DNA of 62,000 nt from Gnetum montanum (lineage: Eukaryota; Streptophyta; Gnetopsida; Gnetales; Gnetaceae). Below, in pieces: positions 9,998 through 22,150 of this stretch. A program made the position numbers and the translations under genes. The notes beneath the pieces were generated by a model that saw nothing but the letters and a program-made list of their open reading frames with translations, did no database searches and was not told the DNA's origin. The DNA is taken from contig MNCI01034636.1 of assembly GCA_015680685.1 (NCBI GenBank), positions 957,352-1,019,351 on the forward strand, given 5' to 3'. Positions within the stretch are counted from its first letter, which is position 1. Each line of letters starts with the position of its first letter.

Positions 9998-10620
9998 AAA
10001 GGTAAGCATTATTTTTTTAATTTTGAGTTACAAGGATTACCATTCAAGACTTAATTTTTTAAATTTTCATTTTGATATTATCCTTCTATAGTTATAATGT
10101 TATTCCTTTTTTCACACAATGTTATTATCGGTTTTATATGTTATATCCTACATGTTTTAACTTCTAACAAAGTCAAAGTTGTTAGGGAGGTAAGAACGAG
10201 GTCAAGAACCCATATAATTTTAATTAAATAAGTCAAATAACTAGTTAAGAAATGAGTAATACCTATATTAAGAAAAATCTTTCAAGTTAACATAAAAATA
10301 GAAGTTTAACTACTACATGAATTAGGGGATTTCGTGGAAGTCTTTAGGGCTTATTTGGTTTTGTAAATCTGTAGATATTAAATCTTTCAAGATGTTTAGT
10401 CTACAGATTGATGAGTTTTGAGGAGATTATGCTTCAAATAGTATAATTTGAATTGAATACAAAATACAATAGAAATGGTAGGTCCAACAAAAATCTAAAG
10501 ATTTAGGTACAACTATATGAAATCAACCTAAAATAATTTTGTAAATGTTATCAGTGGAATTTGTAGGAAAAACACTCTAAGTATTGGACAAATTAACATT
10601 CTCTTAAAGATTCCTAGGAA
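9998..10620. other. Unassigned AT-rich segment
   Basis: Between the A1 3' LTR and recognisable Chr1 sequence. No ORF, tandem repeat or RNA gene is seen. It probably includes decayed 5' parts of Chr1, whose gag and protease are not recognisable in the window. Confidence 0.4.
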
Positions 10621-11147
10621 TTACCATTTAACAGAGAAATTAAACACATAATAGAGATTATGCCTAGTACAAATCATGTATCAAAATCATCTGACCACAT
10701 TTTTTTGATGAACTAAAAAAACTTAAAGCTCAAATTCACAAGTTATTAAATAAGGGTAAGATTAGACCTAGTGTATTTCCTTAGAGTTTATTGGTATTAT
10801 TTGTTAAAAAGAAAGATGTAACTCTTTGTCTTTATATTAATTATCGAGGCCCAAATAAGATAACAATTAAGAATACATGCCTACTATCTAGAATAGATGA
10901 TTTGCTTGATCAATTATCTACTGCAACATATTTTTCTAAGATAGATTTGAAATTAGGTGCCATTCAATTTAGCTTAAAAAAGGTGATATTGAGAAGAGAC
11001 TTTTTCTACATGGTCTGATTTATATGAATTTATTGTGATATCTATAGGATAAACAAATGCTCCAATCATATTTATGACTTTTATGAACAATGTATTTTGT
11101 GAGTGTTTGGATAATTTTATTATTGTATTTAGGGATGGTATACTGGT
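10621..11147 (+). pseudogene. pol: Chr1 reverse transcriptase, first part (chromovirus-like gypsy)
   Basis: The oldest element in the stack. A degenerate pre-RT block (about 10640-10770) leads to an open stretch at 10791-11018 with VLFVKKKDVTLCLYINYRG, then KITIKNTCLLSRIDDLLDQL and TYFSKIDLKLG. These are standard fingers/palm motifs of chromovirus RT. After stops, FIIVFRDGILV (canonical VFLDDILV) ends exactly at the A2 insertion point. The next residues, YCKIRKNI, are found at 22151. No gag or protease is recognisable upstream. Confidence 0.85.
11143..11147. repeat. Target site duplication of A2, left
   Basis: ctggt, repeated at 22146-22150. Collapsing the two copies rejoins the Chr1 RT frame across the insertion. 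Confidence 0.9.
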
Positions 11148-12017
11148 TGATGAGTGGTGAGGTACCCCTACACCTAACCATACGAATCATAGGCATTCAT
11201 GTGCGATTCGGTCGAATTCTGTAGACTTTAATTACAAAGTACGCTAGAGCTAAATAGTGAGTTTGTGTTGTCCATTCGTTGCCTTCCCAATCTCACTTGT
11301 GAAATGCAAGTGTATGGTTAAGTGTGAATGAGGCATAAGATTTTTTATCATTTTACTCTTTATCAATTTGATAACCTAAAACCATAATGAAAGTAAGAGT
11401 AATTAAATGCTAAGTGAACTATTGTCTAATCTAGCCTAACATGAGTAACTGTCCCCACTTCCTGGACACATCTTGAACTTCATGTAAACACTGCTAGGTT
11501 GTCAAATGCTAACCATTTTTGAGCTTCCAAGTGTCACATGTATGTTTGAAGGGCTTGTGATTGTGTATTTTAATTAATTGCTTAATTAATCAAAATTAAT
11601 TGCTAAATGAATAATGTTAAATGTGAACTGCATGAAATCACAATGTATAAATGCATAAAGAAAGAAAGTCTCAAGTGCCAAAAGGATGAATGAAAGAGCT
11701 CGTCTTTATTGCCAACACAATGGTGTGTTGAGGTACATCAATGCTTGAATAAAGATCCAATTACACTTAGGTGTCTTGTTGCGGGCACTTGGAAAATATT
11801 GTAACTCTTAAATGAATAAATTGCAAGAATTTTGCTACTTGATTCAAAAAAAATCTTCGAATCGTGTGTCCAAGGGTTGTATTTATAGGCCTAGGAATAC
11901 ACTACGATATTGCATAGCTGATAGCACATCTTGGGCTATGATATCACGTACCCGATATCATGTACCCAATATCGCAGCCACCTCAATATCGAGGCTCATG
12001 GAAAACCTGATTCATCA
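11148..12017 (-). repeat. LTR-A, 3' LTR of A2
   Basis: 870 bp bounded by tgatgagtgg and ttcatca on the plus strand, giving TGATGA...TCATCA termini in element sense. TATA (complement of tgtatttatagg, about 11878-11889) lies beside GATATC copies at about 11905-11985. aataaag in R is shared with the other family A LTRs. Confidence 0.9.
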
Positions 12018-12027
12018 TACCCCCATG
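12018..12027 (-). other. Polypurine tract of A2
   Basis: The complement reads catgggggta directly upstream of LTR-A, identical to the A1 PPT. Confidence 0.75.
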
Positions 12028-14000
12028 ATTGAATAAAAGCTCGTCCTCGAGTATAGAAGAAGAGAAACAAGTCCCTTACAAAATATATCAGGAGGTCTGG
12101 AATGTTTGATTGAAATATAAAGTGACACAAAGGTAATAGACAAATATAGAAGTGCCCAAGCATACATCATTACAATTATGTACAAAATTGGGTGTTCATG
12201 ACAATAGGAAAGAACAGTCTTGGATCTAATGGATATCCAAGCCCTCTTGACAATAGAAGAATGAGGGAGAGATAGAAGAGATCCAGTGGTCATGAACAAT
12301 CTCCCATGAGTGATATTTCTACATCATCCTTGGTGAAGACAGTCCTGCTTCCAGTCCATGCTTCCCACTGTAATCACAACAAAATCAAGGATTAGTATAT
12401 AAAGTGTAACACATAGCAGTTGAATACCTTGTCTCATCAATGGTTATACCTAGCTAAGTTGTGATTGTGGTAGATTGGGTGCTTGATAATGTTAGTGGTA
12501 AGATTAACAAATAGGTTAGGTAAGAGAAGTGGTCTATAAAATTCATAAAATGGTTAACACAAGGAATACTGAAAAGAGGGTATAGAAATTTACAACAATA
12601 AAAAGAAAGAATTTACTAAAAATAGTTGTGAAGATGCACACAATTGGATGGCATTGATGGGTGTAAATAAAAAGAATTTGATTATAAAAATGTCTAAGGT
12701 TAAAGAACTTAACTTAACCAAACCAAAAGATATGCAAGTGGATCCTCCCCAAAGTAGGCATAGGCCTTTTATGCCCTTGCATAACTTCAAACCAAGGAGT
12801 CCATGGGCTCTATGGATGATTAATGATTACAAAAGGTTAAGTAAAAAAACCTAGAAGTAATCGACTGAGAATCCCAACACATCAAACTAGAACATCAAAT
12901 CAAAACATGAAATCGATAGTTAGGTGAGACATGAAAAGCATAGATGGATGAGAGAGAGAATGGAATGGAGTTCCTAATTATGGTCACACGAAGTCCCTTG
13001 TGGAGTTTGTGATTAAATGACTTGGTAGTATCCATCCTTAGTCCAGACCAAAACCAACCACTTTGAATGACTTTGCATTGACATTTTGAAAGTAGTCCAT
13101 TCCTTGAGACATAAGAATGCTCCAACAAAACAACCTTCGTTCCAAATTGGGGAAGAAGTAGGAAGTGAGAAAGGGCCTTAGTTAGAGGAGATAAGACAAG
13201 TCCCATAACCAGTGTTTGGAGCCCTTTTATTTGGTCTAAGGGGTGTGCTTTGAATCCCCATATATATATATAGTATGAGAACCACACCATGCAAAGACCC
13301 ATACGTTTTATCATTTATTTTGTCCAAGGGATGTGCTTTGATACCTCATTTTTGTTGTATGAGGACCACACCATGTAAGGCTTTATTCGACTTCCTATTG
13401 TGAAATGACATGGAATGGTGAGAAGTTCACAAGAACACCCCCACACATAGGAAAATAGAAAAGCACGAAGAATACCACATCCCTTTGAAGCCACACCTTG
13501 TTTGAACTTTTGAATCCTTCCCAATTCTAAAAACTACACAAGTCACAAATTTATTAAAGTTGTATTAATGAAAAAGGGACTGCATATTTCCAAAATAAGA
13601 AAAACCATGGAGTGTGTGGATGGGTGGATGATGTCGACTCACTACCTGTTACATGAAAAGAAACCATGTCCTTGTTGTCAATAACTTCATTCAAAGTTAG
13701 AAACTATGCATCAACAATCAAATCACATGATACAAACCACCATTGAATGGCACATTACCATTGTACTTGGCACCTTATTAGCAAAAAGAATAGAGAATTA
13801 CACTAAACATGAGAAAATATAAAAGAAAGTAAAAGATATTCAAGAAATATTAAATATACTAATGATGGTGTAAAAAAAACTTAGAAAATATTAATAGCTT
13901 GAAAAACAAAAAGATGTAAAACAAAGAATATGAAAAACAAAAAGTTGTAAAACCATAAATATGTAAAAAAAAAGTTGAAAGACTAAGGAGCCACTTAAAC
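12028..14000 (-). other. A2 3' noncoding region
   Basis: Aligns in blocks with the A1 3' region. It contains an open 94-codon stretch touching the PPT (12015-12299, hydrophobic, unrecognised), the acceptor-like site near 12368, two hairpin repeat units (about 13235-13292 and 13324-13378; one loop is (TA)n) and aaaacaaaaag-type repeats near 13890-13985. No credible long gene is seen. Confidence 0.6.
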
Positions 14001-14002
14001 TA

Positions 14003-15450
14003 TTAATATGGATGGCCACCTCCCCCACAACTAAGTTGGAAGGAAGAGATCCAAAAGATTGAGTGTGGTTGTCCATCTTGCAAGGTGTCTATTGAGTTGG
14101 TTGGCTTGGGCTCATGGAAAGGTTTTAGTTGTTGGATGTTGACTAATTGCTTTTTGTCTAGGCTGTTAAGTTTACATATGATCATGGCCCCAGATGGAAA
14201 AGTCCCTTTGATAATGTAAGGTCCTTCCCACAACATTTGAAACTTGGTTTGTTGAGGTACATGTGTGGGATTCCAGTAGAGAACCTTGTCTCGTGGTTGA
14301 AACTTGAATTTTCTTATTTTAAGGTCATGGCATTTCTTGTTGGATGCCTTATGCACTTTGTTGGATGATAGGGCCATTAATGAATTTTCATCTAACAAGT
14401 TGGGGTTCATTAATCTTTTCTTTTGTGCTAGACTTAGATCCATGTCAAGGTCACAAGTTGTAGAGAGTGTACAGAGCTTGGATTGAATGTGCAATGTTGG
14501 TAGTTTTTCATACATGAGCTCATAGGGAGAATAACCTATGGGAAGCTTCCATGTGGAGTGATAGGACTAAAGGGAATTATTTAGTTTGGTGCTTGAGTCC
14601 CTTCGGTACTTGCTAAAAGTGCATGCTAGAATTTTTGTAATCTCTCGATTAGTGACTTCAACTTGACCATTGGCTTGAGTGTGATAAGGTGTTGTGAGTT
14701 TGTGCTCAACCCCCAAGTGTTGCATAAGTTTTCAAAAAGTGGCACCTTTGAAATGAGTTCCATTGTCAAAAATTAATGCACGAGGCACACTAAACCTTTT
14801 TATTATGTTCTGTTATACAAATCGAGTAGCAGTAGTGGATGTACAGTTGGTGACGGCTGTTGCTTCTACCCACTTAGTGCAATAGTTAACTATGACTATT
14901 ACATACACCTTTTCATTTGACATAGGTGTGATGGAACCCATAAAGTTAATGCCCCAAATATCGAATGGCTAGAGAGGTTGAATCCATTGCTGTGGCTCCT
15001 CCATTCAAGCTATCATTCCACCATCTCTCTAACAACGATCGCAAGCGCGGACGAACTAGTGTGCATCTTTGAAGATTCTTGGCTAGTAATATCTTGCGAT
15101 GAGGATTTTTATGGCTGTGTGTCTCCCAACATAATGGCCCCTACAATGTCCTTCGTGAGCATCCTAGAGAACACGCAATTGATCCATGTTAGGGACACAC
15201 CAGCATACCAGGCCATCAGGACATACTTTGTAAAGGTTTTCATTGATTTCCATGAAACACTTCATTTGGTAAAGAAACTATTGTTTCTTTCGAGTTTCCA
15301 GTCTGTGTGGTAGTTCTTGCTTGAGTAGATAAGTAAGAATGGTGTCATACCATCTTGGTTCATTGGGCATTTGTGCATTAATAGTCCTTGAAAAGAGATA
15401 TTCATTAGGAAATTGATTAGATAAGGGGCTCTCTTTCTCCTTGTCATCCC
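14003..15450 (-). pseudogene. int: A2 integrase, decayed
   Basis: DDE integrase remnant aligning with the A1 integrase. The C-terminal part is open at 14003-14515 (170 codons): LAQKKRLMNPNLL, KFQPRDKVLYWNPTHVPQ and LWEGPYIIKGTF. The core near 14560-15000 can be read only by changing frame, and the zinc-binding part lies near 15050-15300. Stops and frameshifts throughout rule out activity. The purine tract gtgggggaggtgg lies near its 3' end (complement of 14024-14037). Confidence 0.8.
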
Positions 15451-16900
15451 ATCTTAGCTATGATAAGTGGTCAATGACCACATTTTTCACATCCTTTTGA
15501 TTTACTATTGTGAGATTGAACTCTTGCAAAATCATGAGCCGTCGTATGATACAGGGGCTTTCCATTGGTTTATTCATTAAAAACTAGATGGCGCTATGAT
15601 TTGTGTGCACGAACACTTTATAACCAAGCACATAATGCCTGAAATTTTCTAAGGAAAGCAGCACCACCATCAACTCTTTTTTAGCAGTGGTGTAGCTTAG
15701 CTATGTACTTGTGATACTTCAGCTTTTGAAGTGAATATAATATGGATGTCTTTGATTATCCATCTATGTAAGCATTTCCCCTAGAGCATGATTTGATGCA
15801 TCAATCATCATATGAAATGGCATGGATCAATTAGGTGCTTGTAGAATTGGGGTCTTAACAGGCTTCTGCTTTAGTTGTTGAAATGTTGTTTCACATGCAG
15901 GGGTCCAGAAAAATGGTGCATCTTTCTTTGTTAATTCAACCAATGGCTTGGAAATTTTGAAAAAGTTCTCGATGAAGCACCAGTAGTAGCTAGTATGACC
16001 AAGGAATGATCACACTTCTTTAACTATTTTTGGTTGATAGGTTGTTCCTTGGATAACCCTTATCTTTTCAGGGTCCACCTCGATTCTTTCTTTTGAGATA
16101 TGATGCCCCAAGACTATGCCTTCTTGGATCATAACATGGATCTTTTGCCTATTGAGTTGGAGGTTTGTTTCGACACATCTCCTCAACACTTGCTCAAGAT
16201 GGTCCAAGGCTTACTCAAACATAGCTCTGTAGGTAGAAAGGTCATCGATGAAGACTTCTACCCCACTACCAATTTGTTGTTGTTAAATGCTAAGGACTAA
16301 TTGTTGAAATGTAGTTGAGGCATTACATAGATCGAATGACATTTGACGGTAAGTGAAGGTCCTCCAAGGACTTATGAAAATCATCCTTACCTAGTCACAT
16401 GGTGTGATTTGGATTTGGTTATAGTTACTATAACCATCCAGAAAGTTATAATAGTTATGCCTAGAAATAGTGTCCAGCACTTGGTTAACAAAGGGCAATG
16501 AAAAATGATCTTTGAAAGTTATCATATTAAGTAGCTGGAAGTCGATGCACACCCATCATTCTTCTTTCTTCGGCATGATCACGAGTGGGCTAACCCACTC
16601 ACTATATGCAACAAGGTAGATGAATCCTGTCTTGAGGAGTTACTTGATCTCCTCTTTGACAATTTGCTTTAATTTGGGATTCAATTGCCTCTGCGGTTGT
16701 CATTTTTGATTAACAGCAAGATCAATGTATATATGGTGCTATCATATTCTTGTATCTATTCACGTGAGCTTAGAACATAACCAAGTAAAGGCTATTGATC
16801 ATTTTTCCATAACATTAATCAAAATCTTATTTTGTCCTGTAGCAAGTTTGACATTAATAATGATTGGCTTTTCATTTCTTAAGAACACATACTTCATTCC
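15451..16900 (-). pseudogene. pol: A2 reverse transcriptase and RNase H, decayed
   Basis: Homologous along its length to A1 4340-5745. Recognisable parts include the KDHFSLPFVNQVLDTIS-like block near 16470-16515, FLDGYSNYNQIQI near 16410-16450, and the post-palm block at 16010-16207 (LEQVLRRCVETNLQLN, then EVDPEKIRVIQG). RNase H is spread over about 15460-15900 in broken frames. The YMDD region is damaged by frameshift. Reading is interrupted more often than in A1. Confidence 0.75.
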
Positions 16901-17146
16901 AATCGGTAGTGTCTTTAATTTAAGGAGTTCTTGTTTGAAATTATTAGGAATCTCCAACTCTTCCCAATTGGTATCATCATGTACTCCCTCGGAGAGCTGG
17001 TGATGAACTTGCTCAAGTTCATCCATACTTGCAACATAATCACACATTAGGCTCTTAGTAGGTTCCATGCACAATGTACTACTGCTAGAATCAGTTGTTA
17101 GCCACTGGGTGCCTTCTTGTTTTGTGGCTGCCACATATAGACATCT
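16901..17146 (-). pseudogene. A2 protease-RT linker
   Basis: Part of an open stretch (16799-17134) with the block LLKLKTLPIGMKYVFL, which resembles the conserved pre-RT block of Athila pol proteins (L-L-P-LKYAFL). It aligns with A1 4080-4370. This block is one reason for the Athila-like label. Confidence 0.65.
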
Positions 17147-17640
17147 TTAGATTTCAGCTTCCAGTGCACACTGCTTGCATGTAGAGATAGATGTTCGCTT
17201 CATTGACCATAGCTTCTGCACATAATGGCACCCTAAATCATTGTACACAATACACGGAACCCTTTTCTTCTCTATCTTCCCAAATTCACTTTCTTTGGAT
17301 ATCTTTAAGTAAAGATCTCTAATGCCCATTTTGGCATCAACAATGCTTAACCATGACCTTCCCATAATAATTGGGAAGTCCTCCTTACAGTTCTCCACCT
17401 TGATTACTAGGAAGTCAGCAGGATATGACCACCCATAAATGGTGGTCACGATGTTTTCTACTAGTCCCAATGAAATAGTGATGGACTGGTCTGCTAGTTG
17501 TAGCCTAATGTTACTCTTCTTTAAGGGAGGAAGGTTCCACGTAGTGTACATCTCATGTGAGATTAGATAAAGACTAGAACTAGAGTCAAGAAGAGCTTTA
17601 CAAGGTTCATTCCCAATAATTTGCAAATATATTAAGGACT
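17147..17640 (-). pseudogene. pro: A2 aspartic protease region
   Basis: Open for 159 codons (17147-17626). The active-site strand reads ALLDSSSSLYLIS, so the catalytic D-S-G is D-S-S as in A1. The later strands DFLVIKVENCKEDFPIIMG and RSWLS fit the retropepsin fold. A Cys pair near the end (CKQCALEAEI) is shared with A3 (CNRCAIE). The frame breaks upstream at the TAG near 17627-17632, where CAG or TGG is likely ancestral. It is the best preserved protease of the three copies. Confidence 0.75.
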
Positions 17641-20223
17641 CCTGGGATCGGCTAACTTCCTGGGTAGGTTACCGACTAGAATCCAATTAGATACAACATG
17701 GGTCAACATCATGGTATGGATTCGAGAGGGATTTTGATTTGAAGGGGACTCAGATAAAGGTGATGTAGAGGAAGGTGAAGGAGTAGGGCCACCAACCATT
17801 GGTGTGTTTGAGGGCTTTGGTGGACTATGAGGTTGGAAGAAGGGTCTTTTCTTTGATTGTGGTTTCAACCCACTTGGTTAGCTAACCAGTTTCAGATTAA
17901 CTACCTTCATAGCATTTCTTTGTTGTGGTTGGGCAGGCAATTCACCTTGCATGGATGGAGTAGGTGGTAGCTGTGTAGGAGGTGGAGGAGTAGGTGCAGG
18001 AACAGGAGGAGCATTAGGATAGTAGGTGGCATCCCTCCTTGCATATGGAAGTTGGTAAAATTCATGAGGGTAGTGGTGAGCTTGGTAAGTAGCAACATGA
18101 CCAGAAGAGTCCCATGGAGATGAAGGTTGTTGAAAATAATAACCTTAGGAATCTAGTTACCGGTAGGGGTATTGCTGTCTTGGAGGTGCCAACGCCCATA
18201 ATTGTGGTTGTTGCCACTACTGGTACAATTCATAACGTTGCAATGGAGTTCCACTTGGATAATACTACTATGGTTGGTGGAATAATTGAGAGTTTCCTTG
18301 TGGATAAGGTAATCTCTTGGGTGTTTGCCTTTGTGCAAGTAGTGAATGTAAGGCATCCATCCTAGATTCCTACAAAAGTAACATAATTGAATAGCATCCC
18401 TTGGGATGTTCATACTGGCAGACATCACACCTACCATCATCATCTAATTCATTTTCTGCATCTGTCTCTATTGCAGCCATCTTACCCTTACCCTTAGATA
18501 TGGCACGTTCAATTTCCTTACATCTTTAGTGCTCACGCTCACCACTTTACTCCTTGGACTTTTCAGTAATTTTTAGAATAGCTTAAAACTTATTGTCCAT
18601 GGAGTCTCGTAATTGATCAACCTTAGCCGTAATTTCAGACTGAAATTTCTAGAGTGGTAAGGTTTTTTGATTAGCCACCTCATCTCTTGTTGACTCATCC
18701 TCACTATCACAATATCAAACCTCCCTTTTGCAAATGGAAGGATCCCTATTGTACTCCTTTCCACTTTCTTGCTTTCTCAATTCTCCCTCCTCCCTGGCTA
18801 CTTTCTCAGTTAACTTTTGGATCCAATAGGTGCTTAACTTTATCAGTCTCTCTTGAGGATAGATGCTAAGGGTTTTCCTTGTTTTGGATCGCAGCCCATC
18901 TATAATATGGTGGAGTTGATCAAGCTGAGAATATCCATGTCTGAGACACTTATGCAACAAAGAGTAGTATCAGCCAATAGCAGCATCCAAGGGCTCATGG
19001 TTTCCTTGTTTCCACCCTTGGATCTGCTTCCTCAGGTTGGACACTTAGGAGTATGATTGATATTTGTCATTAAACAATTCTAACATCGTACTCTATTGCC
19101 TAATTGATTCTAGTTCCAAGGATTGGTACCAATTTTCTGCTTCTTTAATGAGTATCCTTGGAAATAATTTCAACTTTTGCCAATTGTTCTCAATAGTTTG
19201 CAAGGCACATACATCTTGGAAGGCTTGGAGATGATTTTGCAGATTAGCGTCGTAGTCTCCCTCAAACCGAGGGATGTTGTTCATGTCCAGCCTCTTTAGT
19301 CTACTATCTTTTACATGCCTTGTTAAAATCCTCATGGCCTCTACAATGTTTAACATTCTCCAAGTGGCAAGTAGAGGTTCATCAAGGCCATAGTGATGGT
19401 GCCTATGATGTTCTCTACTAACCCTTCTTTCATGGTGGTGGGTCTCTCTGGATTGTCCACGCCTCCGATTGAGACTATCCTAATGGTCCCTTTTATTATT
19501 TCAGTCCCATTGGTTACCTCCATCATGGTCATGCCCTCTGCAGCCACGATTTGAGCCAGATGAAGAAGAAGATGACGACAAAGGGGAAGAGGAAGGAGGG
19601 CTTGCATCGTGTTGGCACCTACTACCTTCTCTTCAATGATCACAACCACGATCGCGATTGTGACTTCCACTTGCCCCCTTGTCATGGCTTGCTCCTTCAG
19701 ATCCATTTTTTTCATTGGATTCATTTTTACTAGAATTGGGATTATTAATTATGGATTGCATGTTGTGGTTGAGGGCCCCTTGACCAAAGTCAAAAAGAGG
19801 AGTGTTACCAAAGGAAAATTCCATAGAGAAGTGTTCACCTCCATCCATTGGGCCAAGTGGAGGAGAAAAAGTGTTTAACCCCTTACCCTTTGAAAGCTCA
19901 TTTTTTTGCTCTAGTTGATGATCCCTTAACCTTTGTGCTTTAGTGGGATGGTAATCCCTTAAATTGGGATCTCACATTTGATACTCCTCATGAAGATGTT
20001 GAAGTTCATGTTGTGTAAGCATTAGCTAGAGCATAGTTTGAACAGATCGATTTGGTGGAAACACAATGTTGCCTTCCATGTCATGCCACCACAACATTTC
20101 ATCTTGATGTAAGATGAAGGTGAAGTTTGGTACATACTCATCGGGATGAGCATATACCACTTGGTATTGTTGAGGCACTTGGTCTATTCTAGGTAGAGAT
20201 AGGCTTCTATGGGAAGAAGACAT
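17641..20223 (-). pseudogene. gag: A2 gag, decayed but with start codon
   Basis: The ATG at 20223 starts MSSSHRSLSLP, matching MSSSHKSN of A3. The N-terminal block contains YAHPDEYVPNFTFILHQDE and MEGNIVFPPN. A His/Arg-rich region follows (about 19390-19740). The gag core (19093-19356) has RFEGDYDANLQNHLQAFQDV and KLFPRILIKEAENWYQSLE. More core lies at 18715-18960 (CLRHGYSQLDQLHHIIDGL). A CCHC-like motif CDVCQYEHPKGC (C-x2-C-x3-H-x3-C) lies near 18395-18430. A Pro/Gln-rich linker (17632-18100) leads to protease. Multiple TAG stops and frameshifts occur. Confidence 0.8.
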
Positions 20224-20370
20224 TTTATATTAGTGAATCTACATGTAGTGTGCAGTTAAGATTTAATTTAGTTATAATAATAATTTTATTTTTGTAAGAT
20301 TTGACCTTAGAATTTGAATAACAAGGTTACTAAGTTTCACTAAGTTTAGATAGAGCACATAGAACTAAAG

Positions 20371-20388
20371 TCCTTGGCAATGGTGCCA
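20371..20388 (-). other. Primer binding site of A2, tRNA-Asp type
   Basis: The complement reads tggcaccattgccaagga, one base inside LTR-B. It matches the A3 PBS except for two bases. Confidence 0.8.
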
Positions 20389-20389
20389 A

Positions 20390-21274
20390 TGATGAGTAGT
20401 GAAGTACCCCTACACCCAACTATGTGAATCACAGGTGTTCACATGCGATCTGGTTTAATTCCATAGACTTTAATTACCAAGTATGTTAGAGCTAAATAGT
20501 GAGTTTGTGTTGTCCGTTCGTTGCCTTCCCAGTCTCACTTTTGAAATGCAAGTGTATGGTTAAGTGTGACTAAGGCATAAGATTTTTTATGATTTTATGT
20601 TTTATCAATTTGATCACCTAAAACAATAATGAAAGTGAGAGTAATTAAATGTTAAGTGAACTATTGTCTAATCTAGCCTAACACAAGTAATCGTTCCCAC
20701 TTCCTGGACACATCCTGAACTTCGTGTAAACATTGTTGGGTTGTCAAACGCTAATCGTTTCTGAGCTACCATGTGTTACATGTATGCTCAAAGGGGTCAT
20801 GCTTTTGTATTTTAATTAATTTCTTAATTAATCAAAATTAATTGTTGAATGAATAACGTTAAATATGAACTACATGAAATCACAATGTATAAATGCATAG
20901 AGAAAGAAAGTCTCAAGTGTTGCAAGGATGAATCAAAGAGCTCATCTTTATTGCGAACACAATGGTGTATTGAGGTACATCAATGTTTGAATAAAGATCT
21001 AATTACACTTAGACCTCCTATTGTGGGAACTTGGAAAACATTTTAAGTCTTGAATGAACAAACTACAAGAATTTCACTACTTGACTCAATAAGAACTCTC
21101 TGAATTATGTGCCCAAGGGCTATATTTATAGGCCCAAGAATACCCCATGATATTGCATACCCAATATATCATCTTGGGCCATGATATCATGTACTTGATA
21201 TCGTGTACCTAATATCGCAGCCACCCCGATATTGGATATTCGATATCGAGGCTCATGTAAAACATGATTCATCA
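20390..21274 (-). repeat. LTR-B, inner 5' LTR of A2
   Basis: 885 bp, bounded by tgatgagtag and attcatca on the plus strand. It has the same order as LTR-A: TATA near 21120-21132 and GATATC-type copies at about 21148-21250. Confidence 0.9.
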
Positions 21275-21280
21275 TACGAA
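21275..21280 (-). other. LTR-LTR junction of A2
   Basis: Six bases, ttcgta in element sense, between the end of LTR-C (actcatca) and the start of LTR-B (tgatgaat). TA equals the bases between the A2 PPT and LTR-A, and T (or TT) equals the bases after the LTR before the PBS. This is what a two-LTR circle joint with two extra bases would look like. Confidence 0.6.
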
Positions 21281-22145
21281 TGATGAGTGGCAAGGCACCC
21301 CTATGCCCTACCATATGAATCACACACATGTGATCGGGTCAAATTTTGTAGAGTTTAATTACCAAGTACGCTAGAGCTAAACAATGAGTTCATGTTGTTT
21401 GTTCATTGGCTTCCCAATCTCACTTGTGAGATGCAAGTGTATGGTTAAGTGTGACTGAGGCATAAGATTTTTTATCACTTTATGTTTTATCAATTTGATC
21501 ACCTAAAAAAATAATGAAAGTCAGAGTAATTAAATGCTAAGTGAACTATTATCTAATCTAGCCTAACATAAGTAACCATCCCCACATCCCAGACACATCT
21601 TGAACTTCATGTAAGCACTGCTGGGTTGTCAAATGCCAACCATTTTTGAACTACCAAGTGTCACACGTATGTTAAAAGGGGTCATGCTTGTGTATTTTAA
21701 TTAATTTCTTAATTAATCAAAATTAATTGTTGAATGAATAATGTTAAATGTGAACTGCATGAAATCACAATGTATAAATGCATAAAGAAAGAAAGTCTTA
21801 AGTATTGCAAGGATGAATCAAACAGCTCGTCTTTATTGCCAACACAATGGTGTGTCGAGGTACATTAATGCTTGAATAAAGATCCAATTACACTTAGACC
21901 TCCTGCTATGGGCACTTAGAAAATATTCTAACTCTCAAATGAACAAACTATAGGAATTTCGCTACTTGACTCAAAAAAGAAAAGAAAAGAAAAACTCTCT
22001 AAATCGTGTGCCCAAGGGTTGTATTTATAGGCCTAGGAATACCCTGTGATATTGCATACCCGATATTGCATCTTAGGCCACGATATCGTGGCCACCTCAA
22101 TATCGAATACTTGATATCGGGGCTCATGTAAAACACAATTCATCA
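21281..22145 (-). repeat. LTR-C, outer LTR of A2
   Basis: 865 bp, bounded by tgatgagtgg and aattcatca. It is closely similar to LTR-A and LTR-B, including TATA (about 22020-22031) and GATATC-type copies (22050-22125). The TSD ctggt follows at 22146. Confidence 0.9.
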
Positions 22146-22150
22146 CTGGT
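22146..22150. repeat. Target site duplication of A2, right
   Basis: ctggt, matching 11143-11147. Confidence 0.9.

Larger units (their letters stand above)
11148..22145 (-). mobile_element. Family A retrotransposon copy A2 with a tandem 5' LTR pair
   Basis: A full-length, decayed element on the minus strand. In element sense it reads LTR-C (22145-21281), a 6 bp junction, LTR-B (21274-20390), PBS (20388-20371), gag, protease, RT, RNase H, integrase, 3' region, PPT and LTR-A (12017-11148). The single TSD ctggt lies outside LTR-A and LTR-C, not around LTR-B. The whole three-LTR structure therefore sits in the target as one unit. It is inserted in Chr1 RT. Confidence 0.9.

Noticed and set aside
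10345-10620. MITE (gggcttatttggttttgt resembles some hAT-type ends)
   Set aside because: No matching inverted end or target duplication was found downstream.
13261-13272. (TA)n run as a TATA promoter
   Set aside because: It lies in the loop of a hairpin repeat unit within the A2 3' region, not near any gene start.
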